Source of the DNA: JBHHXG01 sp046756985
Lineage (GTDB): Bacteria > Pseudomonadota > Zetaproteobacteria > Mariprofundales > Mariprofundaceae
Length of the DNA: 18,060 bases
Assembly: GCA_046756985.1 (NCBI GenBank)
Contig: JBHHXG010000033.1
Location: forward strand, 1 to 18,060
Reading direction: 5' to 3'
The position numbers were made by a program, and so were the translations under genes. Below are positions 7,874 through 15,348 of this stretch, piece by piece (positions within the stretch are counted from its first letter, which is position 1; every line of letters starts with the position of its first letter). The notes beneath the pieces are model-generated. The model made no database searches. It was not told the DNA's origin and saw nothing but the letters and a program-made list of their open reading frames with translations.

Positions 7874-7909
7874 AAAACAAAGGGCATGCACGGCAGTTCG
7901 TGCATGCCC
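7874..7909 (-). terminator. Intrinsic terminator after fdxA
   Basis: Read on the minus strand, GGGCATGCACG (from 7909) pairs perfectly with CGTGCATGCCC (7892-7882) over 11 bp around a 6-nt loop and is followed by TTTGTTTTGG. It starts 20 nt after the fdxA stop codon. It lies inside the longest possible rlmN frame, which argues that rlmN starts further in or depends on read-through. Confidence 0.8.
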
Positions 7910-7929
7910 CGAAAAACGGAGAATATATC

Positions 7930-8274
7930 CTACAGGCCGTATTTGGCCTTGTTGGCGGCAACTTCTTCGGCAGAGGGTGGTTCATGATCAACAACTTCGG
8001 CCAGCACAAAGGCATCGCGATTATCATCACATTCAGCATTCAGCGCGATGTCCGATTCAAACACTTCCGGCACATCCTCTTCGGGATAAATCGCTTCCCA
8101 CGGACATTCAGGTTCGCAGACCGCACAATCGATGCATTCTTCCGGTGAGATATAAAGCATGTTCGGGTGCTCTTCCGAGACTTCCTTGGGCTGATAAAAG
8201 CAGTCCACCGGACAGACCGCCACGCAGGCAGTATCCACGCAATCCTTGCACAGTTGTGTAACGACAAAAGCCAT
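7930..8274 (-). CDS. fdxA: 7Fe ferredoxin ([3Fe-4S][4Fe-4S])
   Basis: A 114-residue soluble electron carrier of the Azotobacter FdI type. The first cluster motif reads C9-x2-C12-x4-C17-x3-C21-P and the second C47-x2-C50-x2-C53-x3-C57-P. In FdI the wide x4 spacing in the first motif goes with a [3Fe-4S] cluster, with Cys12 not a ligand. Start MAFVVT and PVDCFY are nearly identical to FdI. The acidic C-terminal tail (about 45 residues) is usual for this family. AGAGAGG lies 7 nt before the ATG. A candidate small zinc-ribbon gene ends 22 nt upstream, and a terminator follows. Confidence 0.95.
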   Translation of the reverse strand: MAFVVTQLCKDCVDTACVAVCPVDCFYQPKEVSEEHPNMLYISPEECIDCAVCEPECPWEAIYPEEDVPEVFESDIALNAECDDNRDAFVLAEVVDHEPPSAEEVAANKAKYGL

Positions 8275-8296
8275 GTATCAAACCTCTCTTTGCGAG

Positions 8297-8461
8297 TCAG
8301 ACCGACGTAACGGGAAGATATTCCCATTGACCCCGCCACATCTGCGGGCCGCAACGATAGCAAATCACCCACTGCCATGCCAGCCTGTTAGCGCCGACGG
8401 TGTGGCATGGTGAACAAGGCTTTTCCTCGGAGTCACAAGCTCCTAGGCTAGCGGCATGCAT
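8297..8461 (-). CDS. Candidate small zinc-ribbon protein upstream of fdxA
   Basis: A 54-residue reading frame with features of a real small protein: CSPC (Cys16, Cys19) and CYRC followed by Gly (Cys34, Cys37) make a four-Cys zinc-ribbon pattern with a 14-residue gap, and the part around it is rich in Trp (Trp29, 31, 42, 46). AAAAGGAG (8466-8473 on the minus strand) lies 4 nt before the chosen ATG, a better ribosome site than dnaE has. The stop is 22 nt before fdxA, consistent with one transcript. Its first 6 bases overlap the 5' end of divergent dnaE. No family is recognised; a metal-binding or regulatory role is only a guess. It could still be a chance frame, since it is short and no homologue check was possible. 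Confidence 0.5.
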   Translation of the reverse strand: MHAASLGACDSEEKPCSPCHTVGANRLAWQWVICYRCGPQMWRGQWEYLPVTSV

Positions 8462-11400
8462 TTCGCTCCTTTTACGCATCTGCATGCGCATTCTGATTTT
8501 TCCCTGCTTGCCGGCGCTATGCCGGTTAAATCGATGTTGAATCGAGCCGTAGAACTGCGTCAGCCGGCGCTGGCGCTAACCGATTATGGTAATCTTTTCG
8601 GGGCGGTGGAGTTTTATTCGGCGGCCATGAAACTTGGCGTCAAACCGATTCTGGGCTGTGAAGTATACCTATGCGATGACCATAAAAAGCGCGTGAGTCA
8701 GGGTGCCCGTGCGCCCCGTTATCCACAGCTTCTGCTCTTGGCGCGGACAAATCACGGTTGGCAGAATCTGATGGGGCTTGTTTCAACGGGTTTCATGCAG
8801 GGCTTTTATTACAAGCCGCGTGTGGACAAGGCATTACTCCGGCAATATGGCGAGGGGCTGATTGCACTTTCTTCCGGCTGGAATGGCGAGATTGAGCAAC
8901 TGTTGCAGCAGGGGGATACCGATGGGGCGGCAAAAGCTGCGCGTGAATATCTGGAACTGTTTCCGAACCATTCATTCTTCATCGAGTTGCAGCGGCATGG
9001 CACCACCGGGCAGGAAGGGTTGAACCGGCAGCTGATTGATTTGGCGCATGAGTTGGATGTTCCACTGGTGGCCAGCAACAACGCGCATTTTCTGACACGC
9101 GAGGACTTTCATGCCTTTGAAGCGATGCTGGCTCTGCAGCAGAACAGGACACTGAAGGATGACGTGTCCGGCCATTTCACGCCCGAATGTTATCTGAAGT
9201 CACATGAGGAAATGGCTGAGTTGTTTGCCGATGTGCCGGAAGCCCTTGAGAATACGATGCATATTGCCAACCGCTGTAATGTTGACCTGCAGTTCGGAAA
9301 TTATCAGTTGCCGGATTTCAAGGCTCCGGACGGTATGGAATTGAAGGAATATATCCGCACAGCGACACATGCCGGGCTGGAGAAACGCTGGCCGATCATT
9401 ACCGCCGGCAGGCCCGATGCCGAGCGGGACGAGTACGACACGCGGCTCGATTATGAACTCGATGTCATCGAACAGATGGGATTTCCGGGCTACTTTCTGA
9501 TCGTGGCCGATTTTATTCGCTGGGCCAAACAGAATGATATTCCGGTGGGTCCGGGGCGAGGTTCCGGTGCGGGCTCGCTGGTTGCCTACTGCCTGGAAAT
9601 CACGGGACTGGACCCCATTCGCTATGGCCTGCTGTTTGAGCGTTTTCTGAATCCGGAACGTGTTTCATTGCCGGACTTTGATATCGACTTCTGTATGAGC
9701 CGGCGCGATGAGGTGATTCATTACGTTAGCGAGAAATACGGCGCGGATCATGTTGCCCAGATCATCACGTATGGCTCGATGAAGGCCAAGGCCGTCATAC
9801 GCGATGTTGGGCGTGTGCTTGCCATGCCGTATGAGCGGGTGGACGAAATCGCCAAGCTGATCCCGAACGATCTGAACATCACACTGGAAAAGGCGCTGGT
9901 GTCCGAGCCCCGTCTGCAGAAAAAAGTTGACGAAGATACCGAGGTGGCACATTTGTTTGATATTGCCGGCAGGCTGGAAGGCATGCATCGACATGCCGGC
10001 AAACATGCCGCCGGTGTGGTGATCGGACGCGTGCCGATTGTTGAGACCGCACCACTGTACAAGGATTCGCGCGAAGAAGGCGCCATCGTGCAGTGGGACA
10101 TGAAAAACGTTGAGAAGGTTGGGTTGATTAAATTCGATTTTCTCGGCCTGAAAACACTGACTGTGCTACATCTGGCATGTGCGCTGGTGCGCCGCTATGG
10201 CAAAACCGACAAGGCGCGCGAATTCGATCTCAATACCATTGCCATGGATGACGCGGACACTTTTGAGCTGTTGCAACGTGGCGCAACCAGTGCGGTGTTT
10301 CAGCTGGAATCATCGGGCATGCGTGACCTGCTAGTACGTATCAAGCCGGATTGCTTCGAGGACATCATCGCGCTGGTGGCCCTGTTCCGCCCCGGGCCGC
10401 TGCAATCCGGCATGGTGGATGATTTTATCGAGCGCAAGCACGGACGACAGAAGATTGCCTATCCAATACCAGGCCTGGAACCGATTCTGAAAGAAACCTA
10501 TGGCGTTATTCTGTATCAGGAGCAGGTGATGAAAATCGCGCAGGAATTGGCTGGCTATTCGCTCGGGCAGGCCGATCTGCTCAGGCGTGCGATGGGCAAA
10601 AAGAATCCGGCGGAGATGGCCAAGCAGCGCAAGATATTCATGAAGGGCGCAGCCAGGCAAAAAATTCCAGCGAACAAGGCCGAACATATCTTCGATCTGA
10701 TGGAAAAGTTTGCCGGTTATGGTTTCAACAAATCACATTCGGCTGCTTATGCGATGATTGCCTATCAGACGGCTTATCTGAAGGCGCATCACGCACAGGC
10801 CTTTATGGCCGCTACGTTATCCTGCGACATGGGTAACAGCGACAAGGTGGCACGCCTGGTTTCCGATTGCCAGAGCACAGGCATCACCGTGCTGCCTCCG
10901 GATATCAATACCTCGGGATGGGAATTCATGCCGGAAGACGATGCGATCCGTTTTGGCCTCGGAGCGATCAAGGGCGTTGGTGAGGCAGCCATTCGTGAGC
11001 TGGTGCAGGAGCGGGAGGAGAACGGGACGTTTGTTTCGTTTGATAACATGCTGCTACGGCTTCCACAGGGAACGCTGAACAAGCGGATTCTGGAAGCGTT
11101 GATCAAGGCGGGCGCGCTGAATGCACTGATTTCGCATCCGCATGCCGGACTTGCGGGGCTGCCGGATGTGCTGGCCCGGCTGAACCGGCAGCGCAAGGAG
11201 CAGAGCACCCGGCAGTCAGCACTTTTCGAGGTGGCTGAACCCTCTGCCGGCACATCGGGGTTCCCGGATACCGACAAGTGGAGTCCGGGGGAATGCCTGC
11301 AGGCCGAACGCGAGGTGCTGGGCTTTTATCTGACCGGTCATCCACTGGAAGGTTATCTGAAGCATATCAGCGGTTTGGGAGATATCACGCTGGCCGAGTT

Positions 11401-11953
11401 GGGGGAGAAACGTGACGGTACACAGGTAGTACTACCGGTTGGTGTGGCCAGTGTACGTCAGCATCGCGGTGCGCGCGGTACGATGGCATTTGTACAGGTC
11501 GAGGATCTGCATGGGCAGGCGGAGATGGTATGCTTCGCCCGGCTGTACGCATCGTCTATGGAGGCCTTGCATGCAGATCGTCCGCTGCTGATTGCAGCGC
11601 GTGTGGATAAATCCCGCGATGACCCGGTGCTGATTGCCGAGGCAATTGTATTGTTGGATGAGGTGCTGCCTGATCTGGTGGATGAAATCATTATTCATAC
11701 AGGCAGCGTGGCATGGGATGAGGTAACCATCGCGCGTATGAAGGCCCTGGTGCAGGAAAAGGCAGGTCAGGCGAAGCTGGCATTTCATGTTCGTCTGCCG
11801 GATGGCAGTGTGGCGGAACTTGAAACAGGCCTGTGTCTGCGCTGGGATGAGGATGTCAAAGCGCAGATGGATGCCCGTTTTGGTTCCGATAGCATCCATG
11901 TGAGGTGCAAGGCATGGAAGCCGGTGCGTGAGAAGAAAGTGAGGAGTGGTTAG
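8456..11953 (+). CDS. dnaE: DNA polymerase III alpha subunit
   Basis: Catalytic subunit of the replicative polymerase, 1165 residues (E. coli 1160). An N-terminal PHP domain (about 1-280) begins FTHLHAHSDFSLLAGA. The palm carries the three catalytic aspartates: Asp409 and Asp411 in LPDFDIDF, and Asp561 in LIKFDFLGLKTL. GPGRGSGAGSLVAY, FRPGPLQSGM and YQEQVMKIA are further family blocks. QSALF (920-924) matches the pentameric clamp-binding motif, at the same residue numbers as in E. coli. The OB-fold lies near 990-1070, followed by the tau-binding C-terminus. The ATG at 8456 has no strong Shine-Dalgarno sequence, but it gives the conserved N-terminus. The gene is followed 2 nt later by accA, an order shared with E. 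coli. Confidence 0.98.
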   Translation: MHFAPFTHLHAHSDFSLLAGAMPVKSMLNRAVELRQPALALTDYGNLFGAVEFYSAAMKLGVKPILGCEVYLCDDHKKRVSQGARAPRYPQLLLLARTNHGWQNLMGLVSTGFMQGFYYKPRVDKALLRQYGEGLIALSSGWNGEIEQLLQQGDTDGAAKAAREYLELFPNHSFFIELQRHGTTGQEGLNRQLIDLAHELDVPLVASNNAHFLTREDFHAFEAMLALQQNRTLKDDVSGHFTPECYLKSHEEMAELFADVPEALENTMHIANRCNVDLQFGNYQLPDFKAPDGMELKEYIRTATHAGLEKRWPIITAGRPDAERDEYDTRLDYELDVIEQMGFPGYFLIVADFIRWAKQNDIPVGPGRGSGAGSLVAYCLEITGLDPIRYGLLFERFLNPERVSLPDFDIDFCMSRRDEVIHYVSEKYGADHVAQIITYGSMKAKAVIRDVGRVLAMPYERVDEIAKLIPNDLNITLEKALVSEPRLQKKVDEDTEVAHLFDIAGRLEGMHRHAGKHAAGVVIGRVPIVETAPLYKDSREEGAIVQWDMKNVEKVGLIKFDFLGLKTLTVLHLACALVRRYGKTDKAREFDLNTIAMDDADTFELLQRGATSAVFQLESSGMRDLLVRIKPDCFEDIIALVALFRPGPLQSGMVDDFIERKHGRQKIAYPIPGLEPILKETYGVILYQEQVMKIAQELAGYSLGQADLLRRAMGKKNPAEMAKQRKIFMKGAARQKIPANKAEHIFDLMEKFAGYGFNKSHSAAYAMIAYQTAYLKAHHAQAFMAATLSCDMGNSDKVARLVSDCQSTGITVLPPDINTSGWEFMPEDDAIRFGLGAIKGVGEAAIRELVQEREENGTFVSFDNMLLRLPQGTLNKRILEALIKAGALNALISHPHAGLAGLPDVLARLNRQRKEQSTRQSALFEVAEPSAGTSGFPDTDKWSPGECLQAEREVLGFYLTGHPLEGYLKHISGLGDITLAELGEKRDGTQVVLPVGVASVRQHRGARGTMAFVQVEDLHGQAEMVCFARLYASSMEALHADRPLLIAARVDKSRDDPVLIAEAIVLLDEVLPDLVDEIIIHTGSVAWDEVTIARMKALVQEKAGQAKLAFHVRLPDGSVAELETGLCLRWDEDVKAQMDARFGSDSIHVRCKAWKPVREKKVRSG

Positions 11954-11955
11954 AG

Positions 11956-12915
11956 ATGGCCTACAGTTATCTTGAGTTTGAACGTCCAGTTGCGGAACTG
12001 ACTTCGAAGATCGATGAATTATCGCAGATGGGTGCGGATACCGAAGTCAATATTGCCGAAGAGGTGGAGCGCTTGAGCAGCAAGCGTGACAAACTCGTGG
12101 AACAGATTTATGCCAAGGCAACCCGAGCCCAGATTTCGCAATTGGCACGCCATCCGGATCGGCCAAATTTCCTCGATTATGTACCATTGTTGTTTGATGA
12201 TTTTCAGGAACTGCATGGCGACCGGGCCTTTGCCGATGACGGCGCCATTGTCGGCGGTCTGGCACGTTTCCGGGAGTATGCGGTGGTAGTCATCGGTCAT
12301 CAGAAAGGGCGCGACACCAAGGAAAAGCTCAGGCGCAATTTCGGCATGCCTAGGCCGGAAGGGTACAGGAAGGCCCTGCGCCTGTTTCGCCTGGCCGAAC
12401 GTTTTGAGATGCCGGTGATGACCTTCATTGATACGGCAGGCGCCTGGCCCGGGATTGATGCCGAAGAACGTGGCCAGAGTGAGGCTATTGCCCGTAACCT
12501 GATGGAGTTGTCTTCACTTAAGGTGCCTGTGGTCTGTACTGTCATTGGCGAGGGTGGTTCAGGCGGTGCGCTGGCGATCGGTGTGGGTGACCGCATGTAT
12601 ATGCAGCAATTTACAATATATTCAGTGATTTCACCCGAGGGCTGTGCAGCCATTTTGTGGCGAGATCGAAAATATGCTGATGAGGCGGCAGAGGCGCTGA
12701 AGCCGACAGCCAAAGACCTGCTCGAACTCGGGCTGATTGACGGCATTATTAAAGAGCCTAAGGAGGGTGCCCACCGCAATGTGGAAGAGGCCGCCGAACT
12801 GATGGGAGAAACACTGTCATCTGCCGTAAAAGAGCTGCTGGAAATACCTGTGGACAAGTTGCTGCAGCAGCGGCAGCTGCGTCTGAGGCAAATGGGCGAA
12901 TACGGCGGCGAGTGA
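11956..12915 (+). CDS. accA: Acetyl-CoA carboxylase, carboxyltransferase alpha subunit
   Basis: Alpha subunit of the carboxyltransferase that, with AccD, moves CO2 from carboxybiotin to acetyl-CoA to give malonyl-CoA, the first committed step of fatty-acid synthesis. The length, 319 residues, equals that of E. coli AccA. The N-terminus LEFERPVAELTSKIDEL is typical, as are HLRPDRPNF-like and FQELHGDRAFADDGAIVGGLA, TFIDTAGAWPG and the crotonase-fold oxyanion stretch GEGGSGGALAIGVGD. VISPEGCAAILW is also conserved. The start lies 2 nt after dnaE with GAGGAG inside the dnaE end, so the two genes form one operon. No terminator is visible after the stop. Confidence 0.98.
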   Translation: MAYSYLEFERPVAELTSKIDELSQMGADTEVNIAEEVERLSSKRDKLVEQIYAKATRAQISQLARHPDRPNFLDYVPLLFDDFQELHGDRAFADDGAIVGGLARFREYAVVVIGHQKGRDTKEKLRRNFGMPRPEGYRKALRLFRLAERFEMPVMTFIDTAGAWPGIDAEERGQSEAIARNLMELSSLKVPVVCTVIGEGGSGGALAIGVGDRMYMQQFTIYSVISPEGCAAILWRDRKYADEAAEALKPTAKDLLELGLIDGIIKEPKEGAHRNVEEAAELMGETLSSAVKELLEIPVDKLLQQRQLRLRQMGEYGGE

Positions 12916-13055
12916 TTCCTTTGCAAGTCTGTTCCGATCCTGCTGGCATCCTTTTGTTAAAATACATCTGAAATCAAATACAAGCGCCTGTCCATCGGCT
13001 TGTGCTGGCACACATCGGAACGTATGCTTCGCCGCCCTTGGCAAGAGGGTGATCC

Positions 13056-13147
13056 GGAGAGGTACTCGAAGTGGTCATAACGGCACCGACTCGAAATCGG
13101 TTGGGGGCGAAAGCCCCACGCGGGTTCGAATCCCGCCCTCTCCGCCA
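13056..13147 (+). tRNA. tRNA-Ser (anticodon CGA)
   Basis: A 92-nt class II tRNA with encoded CCA. The acceptor stem GGAGAGG/CCTCTCC, discriminator G, a long variable arm (GGGGGC-GAAA-GCCCC) and GGTTCGAATCC T-arm are visible. The anticodon stem ACCGA/TCGGT closes the 7-nt loop CTCGAAA, with anticodon CGA at 13092-13094 reading UCG. Confidence 0.97.
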
Positions 13148-13162
13148 GATATGGTTTGATAT

Positions 13163-13254
13163 GGAGAGATGTCCGAGTGGTTGAAGGAGCACGCCTGGAA
13201 AGCGTGTGTGCCCCTACAGGGGTACCGAGGGTTCGAATCCCTCTCTCTCCGCCA
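13163..13254 (+). tRNA. tRNA-Ser (anticodon GGA)
   Basis: A 92-nt class II tRNA with encoded CCA, 15 nt after the first. Acceptor GGAGAGA/TCTCTCC, discriminator G, and a variable arm with CCCC-TACA-GGGG. The anticodon stem CACGC/GCGTG closes CTGGAAA, with anticodon GGA at 13197-13199 reading UCC and UCU. The close spacing suggests both tRNAs are cut from one transcript. Confidence 0.97.
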
Positions 13255-13259
13255 TGTTG

Positions 13260-13410
13260 ATAAGGCTGCAGGTATATCTCAGCCGTGAAGAGAGAGGGTG
13301 AGAACCCGAGTTGAGGGTTTGACAAGATGGCGCAGCCGTCTTGAACGCCGGAGGTTTAACGACGGCGGCCCCGCAGGGGTGAGGAGCTTTAGCTCCGAAT
13401 AATCCCTCGC
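13260..13410 (+). ncRNA. Multi-stem structured RNA, HEARO/omega-RNA-like candidate
   Basis: A chain of six compact hairpins with little sequence between them. They are GGCTG/CAGCC (13264-13268/13280-13284); GGGT-GAGA-ACCC (13296-13307), a GNRA-type tetraloop; CAAGATGGC/GCCGTCTTG (13323-13331/13335-13343); CGCCG/CGGCG (13346-13350/13363-13367); CCCC/GGGG (13369-13372/13376-13379); and GGAGC-TTTA-GCTCC (13383-13396). GAGGG (13313-13317) and CCCTC (13404-13408) could close the last four into one domain. The GNRA loop and a T-G pair work only on the plus strand. It begins 5 nt after tRNA-Ser. From memory it resembles the HEARO class, the omega-RNAs of IscB elements, but no IscB gene is present. 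The structure is fairly secure; the class name is tentative. Confidence 0.5.
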
Positions 13411-13451
13411 TTCAATCAGTTTTCCGCCATTTCTGATAGCGGAAACCCTGT

Positions 13452-13562
13452 GTCACCCGGGTTGGGCCCCGCACGGTTGAACCCCGTGAACCCCGTCAGG
13501 TCCGGAAGGAAGCAGCGGCAGCGGGATTTTAGCGCGTTGCGAACTCGTCCGGCCCGGGTGGC
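13452..13562 (+). ncRNA. ffs: Signal recognition particle RNA (4.5S type)
   Basis: RNA core of the signal recognition particle, which binds Ffh and targets nascent membrane proteins. The universally conserved core GTCAGGTCCGGAAGG continuing to AAGCAGC is at 13495-13516, with a GGAA tetraloop. The ends pair as CACCCGGG (13454-13461) with CCCGGGTG (13553-13560), extendable by two pairs, giving a hairpin of about 110 nt. It is the short form without an Alu domain, as in Gram-negative bacteria. A T-rich stretch (13566-13582) follows and may end transcription. The exact ends are inferred from the pairing. Confidence 0.95.
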
Positions 13563-13606
13563 GCTTTCTCCTTTTTGTTTTTCCTCAGCTGTGCTTGCAT
13601 TGACCC

Positions 13607-14524
13607 ATGCATGAAATGGTTGTCAGTGCGTATGGCCTTCACAAACATTTTGGCAATCGTGAAGTCGTCTGCGGTGTGGATTTTGAAATTCCTGCCGGTA
13701 TCTGTTTCGGAATTCTGGGACCAAACGGTGCTGGAAAAACAACGCTGATGCGCATGCTTCTAGGTATATCTCCAATATCTAAAGGCGATTATCGGCTGTT
13801 CGGACATCCGGTTGATGATAGGAGTCTGCGCGCCCGTGTTGGCGTAGTACCGCAGATGGATAATCTTGATCCTGATTTTACAGTACGGGAGAATTTAACG
13901 GTTTTTGCAAGCTACTTTGGCATTGCCGCATCCGATGTCGGCATGCGGATTGATGATTTGCTTGATTTCGCGGCACTGAATGGCAGAACAAACGATACGG
14001 TAGCCAGTCTTTCCGGCGGTATGCGCAGACGTCTGATGATAGCACGGGCGCTGATCAACGAACCTGATCTGATTGTTCTGGACGAGCCAACCACCGGTCT
14101 TGACCCACAGGCGCGCCATTTGATCTGGCAGCGGCTGCGTTCGCTGAAAATGCGCGGCAAGACGTTGGTTCTGACTACACATTATATGGAAGAAGCACAG
14201 GAACTCTGTGATGAAATCATGATTCTGGATAACGGCCAGGTGCTTGATCGCGGCACGCCAGATGAGCTGATTGGCCGCCATGTGGAGGCTGAAGTTGTCG
14301 CCTTGCGCGGTCTGCTATCAGGCGCTGATGTGGATGTTCTGTGTGACGGCCTGGATGTCCGTCGTGAACATGTTGGCGATACATGGTTTTGTTACATGCG
14401 GGATGCCAGGCCGCTGCTGGCACGTTGTGCGGATGCTGCTGAGCTGAGTTTTATTCACCGTCCGGCCAGCCTTGAAGACGTGTTCCTGACCCTGACAGGC
14501 CGCGAGCTTCGGGAGGATGCATGA
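13607..14524 (+). CDS. ABC exporter ATP-binding protein, NodI type
   Basis: ATPase of an ABC-2 type exporter, 305 residues. Walker A GPNGAGKT (38-45), Q-loop Gln83, signature LSGGM (135-139), Walker B LIVLDE (155-160) and the switch His192 (TTHYMEEA) are all present. GVVPQMDNLDPDFTVRENL and the C-terminal HRPASLEDVFLTLTGRELRED are typical of the NodI/daunorubicin-resistance subfamily. In rhizobia NodIJ exports lipo-chitooligosaccharide; outside them the substrate of NodI-like exporters is mostly unknown, and no nodulation context is present. No clear Shine-Dalgarno sequence precedes ATG 13607; Met4 is an alternative. The stop overlaps the permease start (ATGA). Confidence 0.92.
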   Translation: MHEMVVSAYGLHKHFGNREVVCGVDFEIPAGICFGILGPNGAGKTTLMRMLLGISPISKGDYRLFGHPVDDRSLRARVGVVPQMDNLDPDFTVRENLTVFASYFGIAASDVGMRIDDLLDFAALNGRTNDTVASLSGGMRRRLMIARALINEPDLIVLDEPTTGLDPQARHLIWQRLRSLKMRGKTLVLTTHYMEEAQELCDEIMILDNGQVLDRGTPDELIGRHVEAEVVALRGLLSGADVDVLCDGLDVRREHVGDTWFCYMRDARPLLARCADAAELSFIHRPASLEDVFLTLTGRELREDA

Positions 14525-15300
14525 GCATCGCCCCGGCCGTTTCCCTGCGTAGCGCGCTGGCAGTGTGGCGGCGGAATTTTCTCGTCTGGCGCAAACTTGC
14601 AGCGGCGTCATTGATTGGGAACTTTGGCGACCCGTTCCTGTATCTGCTGGGTCTGGGTTACGGGCTGGGGATGTTTATCGGCCAGATGAGTGGCATTCCG
14701 TACATGGCCTTTCTTGCCAGCGGTATTCTATGTTCAAGCGCGATGAACACAGCAACCTTTGAGGGCCTGTATTCCGCCTTTACACGCATGAACCAGCAAG
14801 GAACGTGGGAGGGCATGCTGGTGACGCCTGTTTCGATTCAGGATATCGTGACCGGGGAAATGTTGTGGGCAGCCACAAAGAGCCTGATCAGTGGCACGGC
14901 TATCCTGACTGTGGCCGGCCTGCTGGGGGGTATCCAGGTCTGGGAAACGGCGTTGCTGGCGCTGCCTGTGGTTTTTGTGACCGGGCTGGCTTTTGCCGGG
15001 CTGGCATTGGTGGTCTGTGCGCTGGCGCCAAGTTATGATTTTTTCCTGTATTACTTCACGCTGGTTGTCACGCCGATGTTTTTGTTCTGTGGTGTGTTCT
15101 ATCCGATTGAAACCTTGCCCCAGCTGGTACAGCTCATTGCTCAGATACTGCCGCTGACTCATGCGGTGGCTCTGATGCGTCCTTTACTGACGGAGTTGCC
15201 TCTGATCTCCCCGTGGCTGCATATCGCGGTGCTGGCAGCCTATGCCGCTTGCTGCATGCTGTTGGCAACGCATCTTGCCGCCAAACGTCTTCTTCGATAA
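14521..15300 (+). CDS. ABC-2 type exporter permease, NodJ type
   Basis: A 259-residue membrane protein with six predicted hydrophobic segments, the partner of the ATPase upstream. The conserved NodJ-like block ALAPSYDFFLYYFTLVVTPMFLFCGVFYPIETLP lies at about residues 165-200; MLVTPVS and GNFGDPFLYLLGLGYGLG are further family features. The start overlaps the ATPase stop by 4 nt, so subunits are made together. It is likely a homodimer with two ATPases, exporting an amphipathic or saccharide-linked compound; the substrate cannot be told from sequence. It ends 48 nt before dnaX. Confidence 0.93.
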   Translation: MSIAPAVSLRSALAVWRRNFLVWRKLAAASLIGNFGDPFLYLLGLGYGLGMFIGQMSGIPYMAFLASGILCSSAMNTATFEGLYSAFTRMNQQGTWEGMLVTPVSIQDIVTGEMLWAATKSLISGTAILTVAGLLGGIQVWETALLALPVVFVTGLAFAGLALVVCALAPSYDFFLYYFTLVVTPMFLFCGVFYPIETLPQLVQLIAQILPLTHAVALMRPLLTELPLISPWLHIAVLAAYAACCMLLATHLAAKRLLR

Positions 15301-15348
15301 TCGTTTGTCGGCATTGCGCCGCCAAATCAGCGCCGTAGAGTAAGGCGG

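Noticed and set aside
12921..12963. TTGCAA and TAAAAT as a promoter for the tRNA genes
   Set aside because: The spacer is about 31 nt, far too long, and no better -35 hexamer lies 16-18 nt before TAAAAT.
12957..13325. A 122-residue minus-strand frame across the tRNA genes
   Set aside because: It is the antisense of the two tRNA-Ser genes and part of the structured RNA; the repeated RAGFEPAWG/GIRTLGTP-like peptides are the well-known spurious translations of tRNA-Ser.
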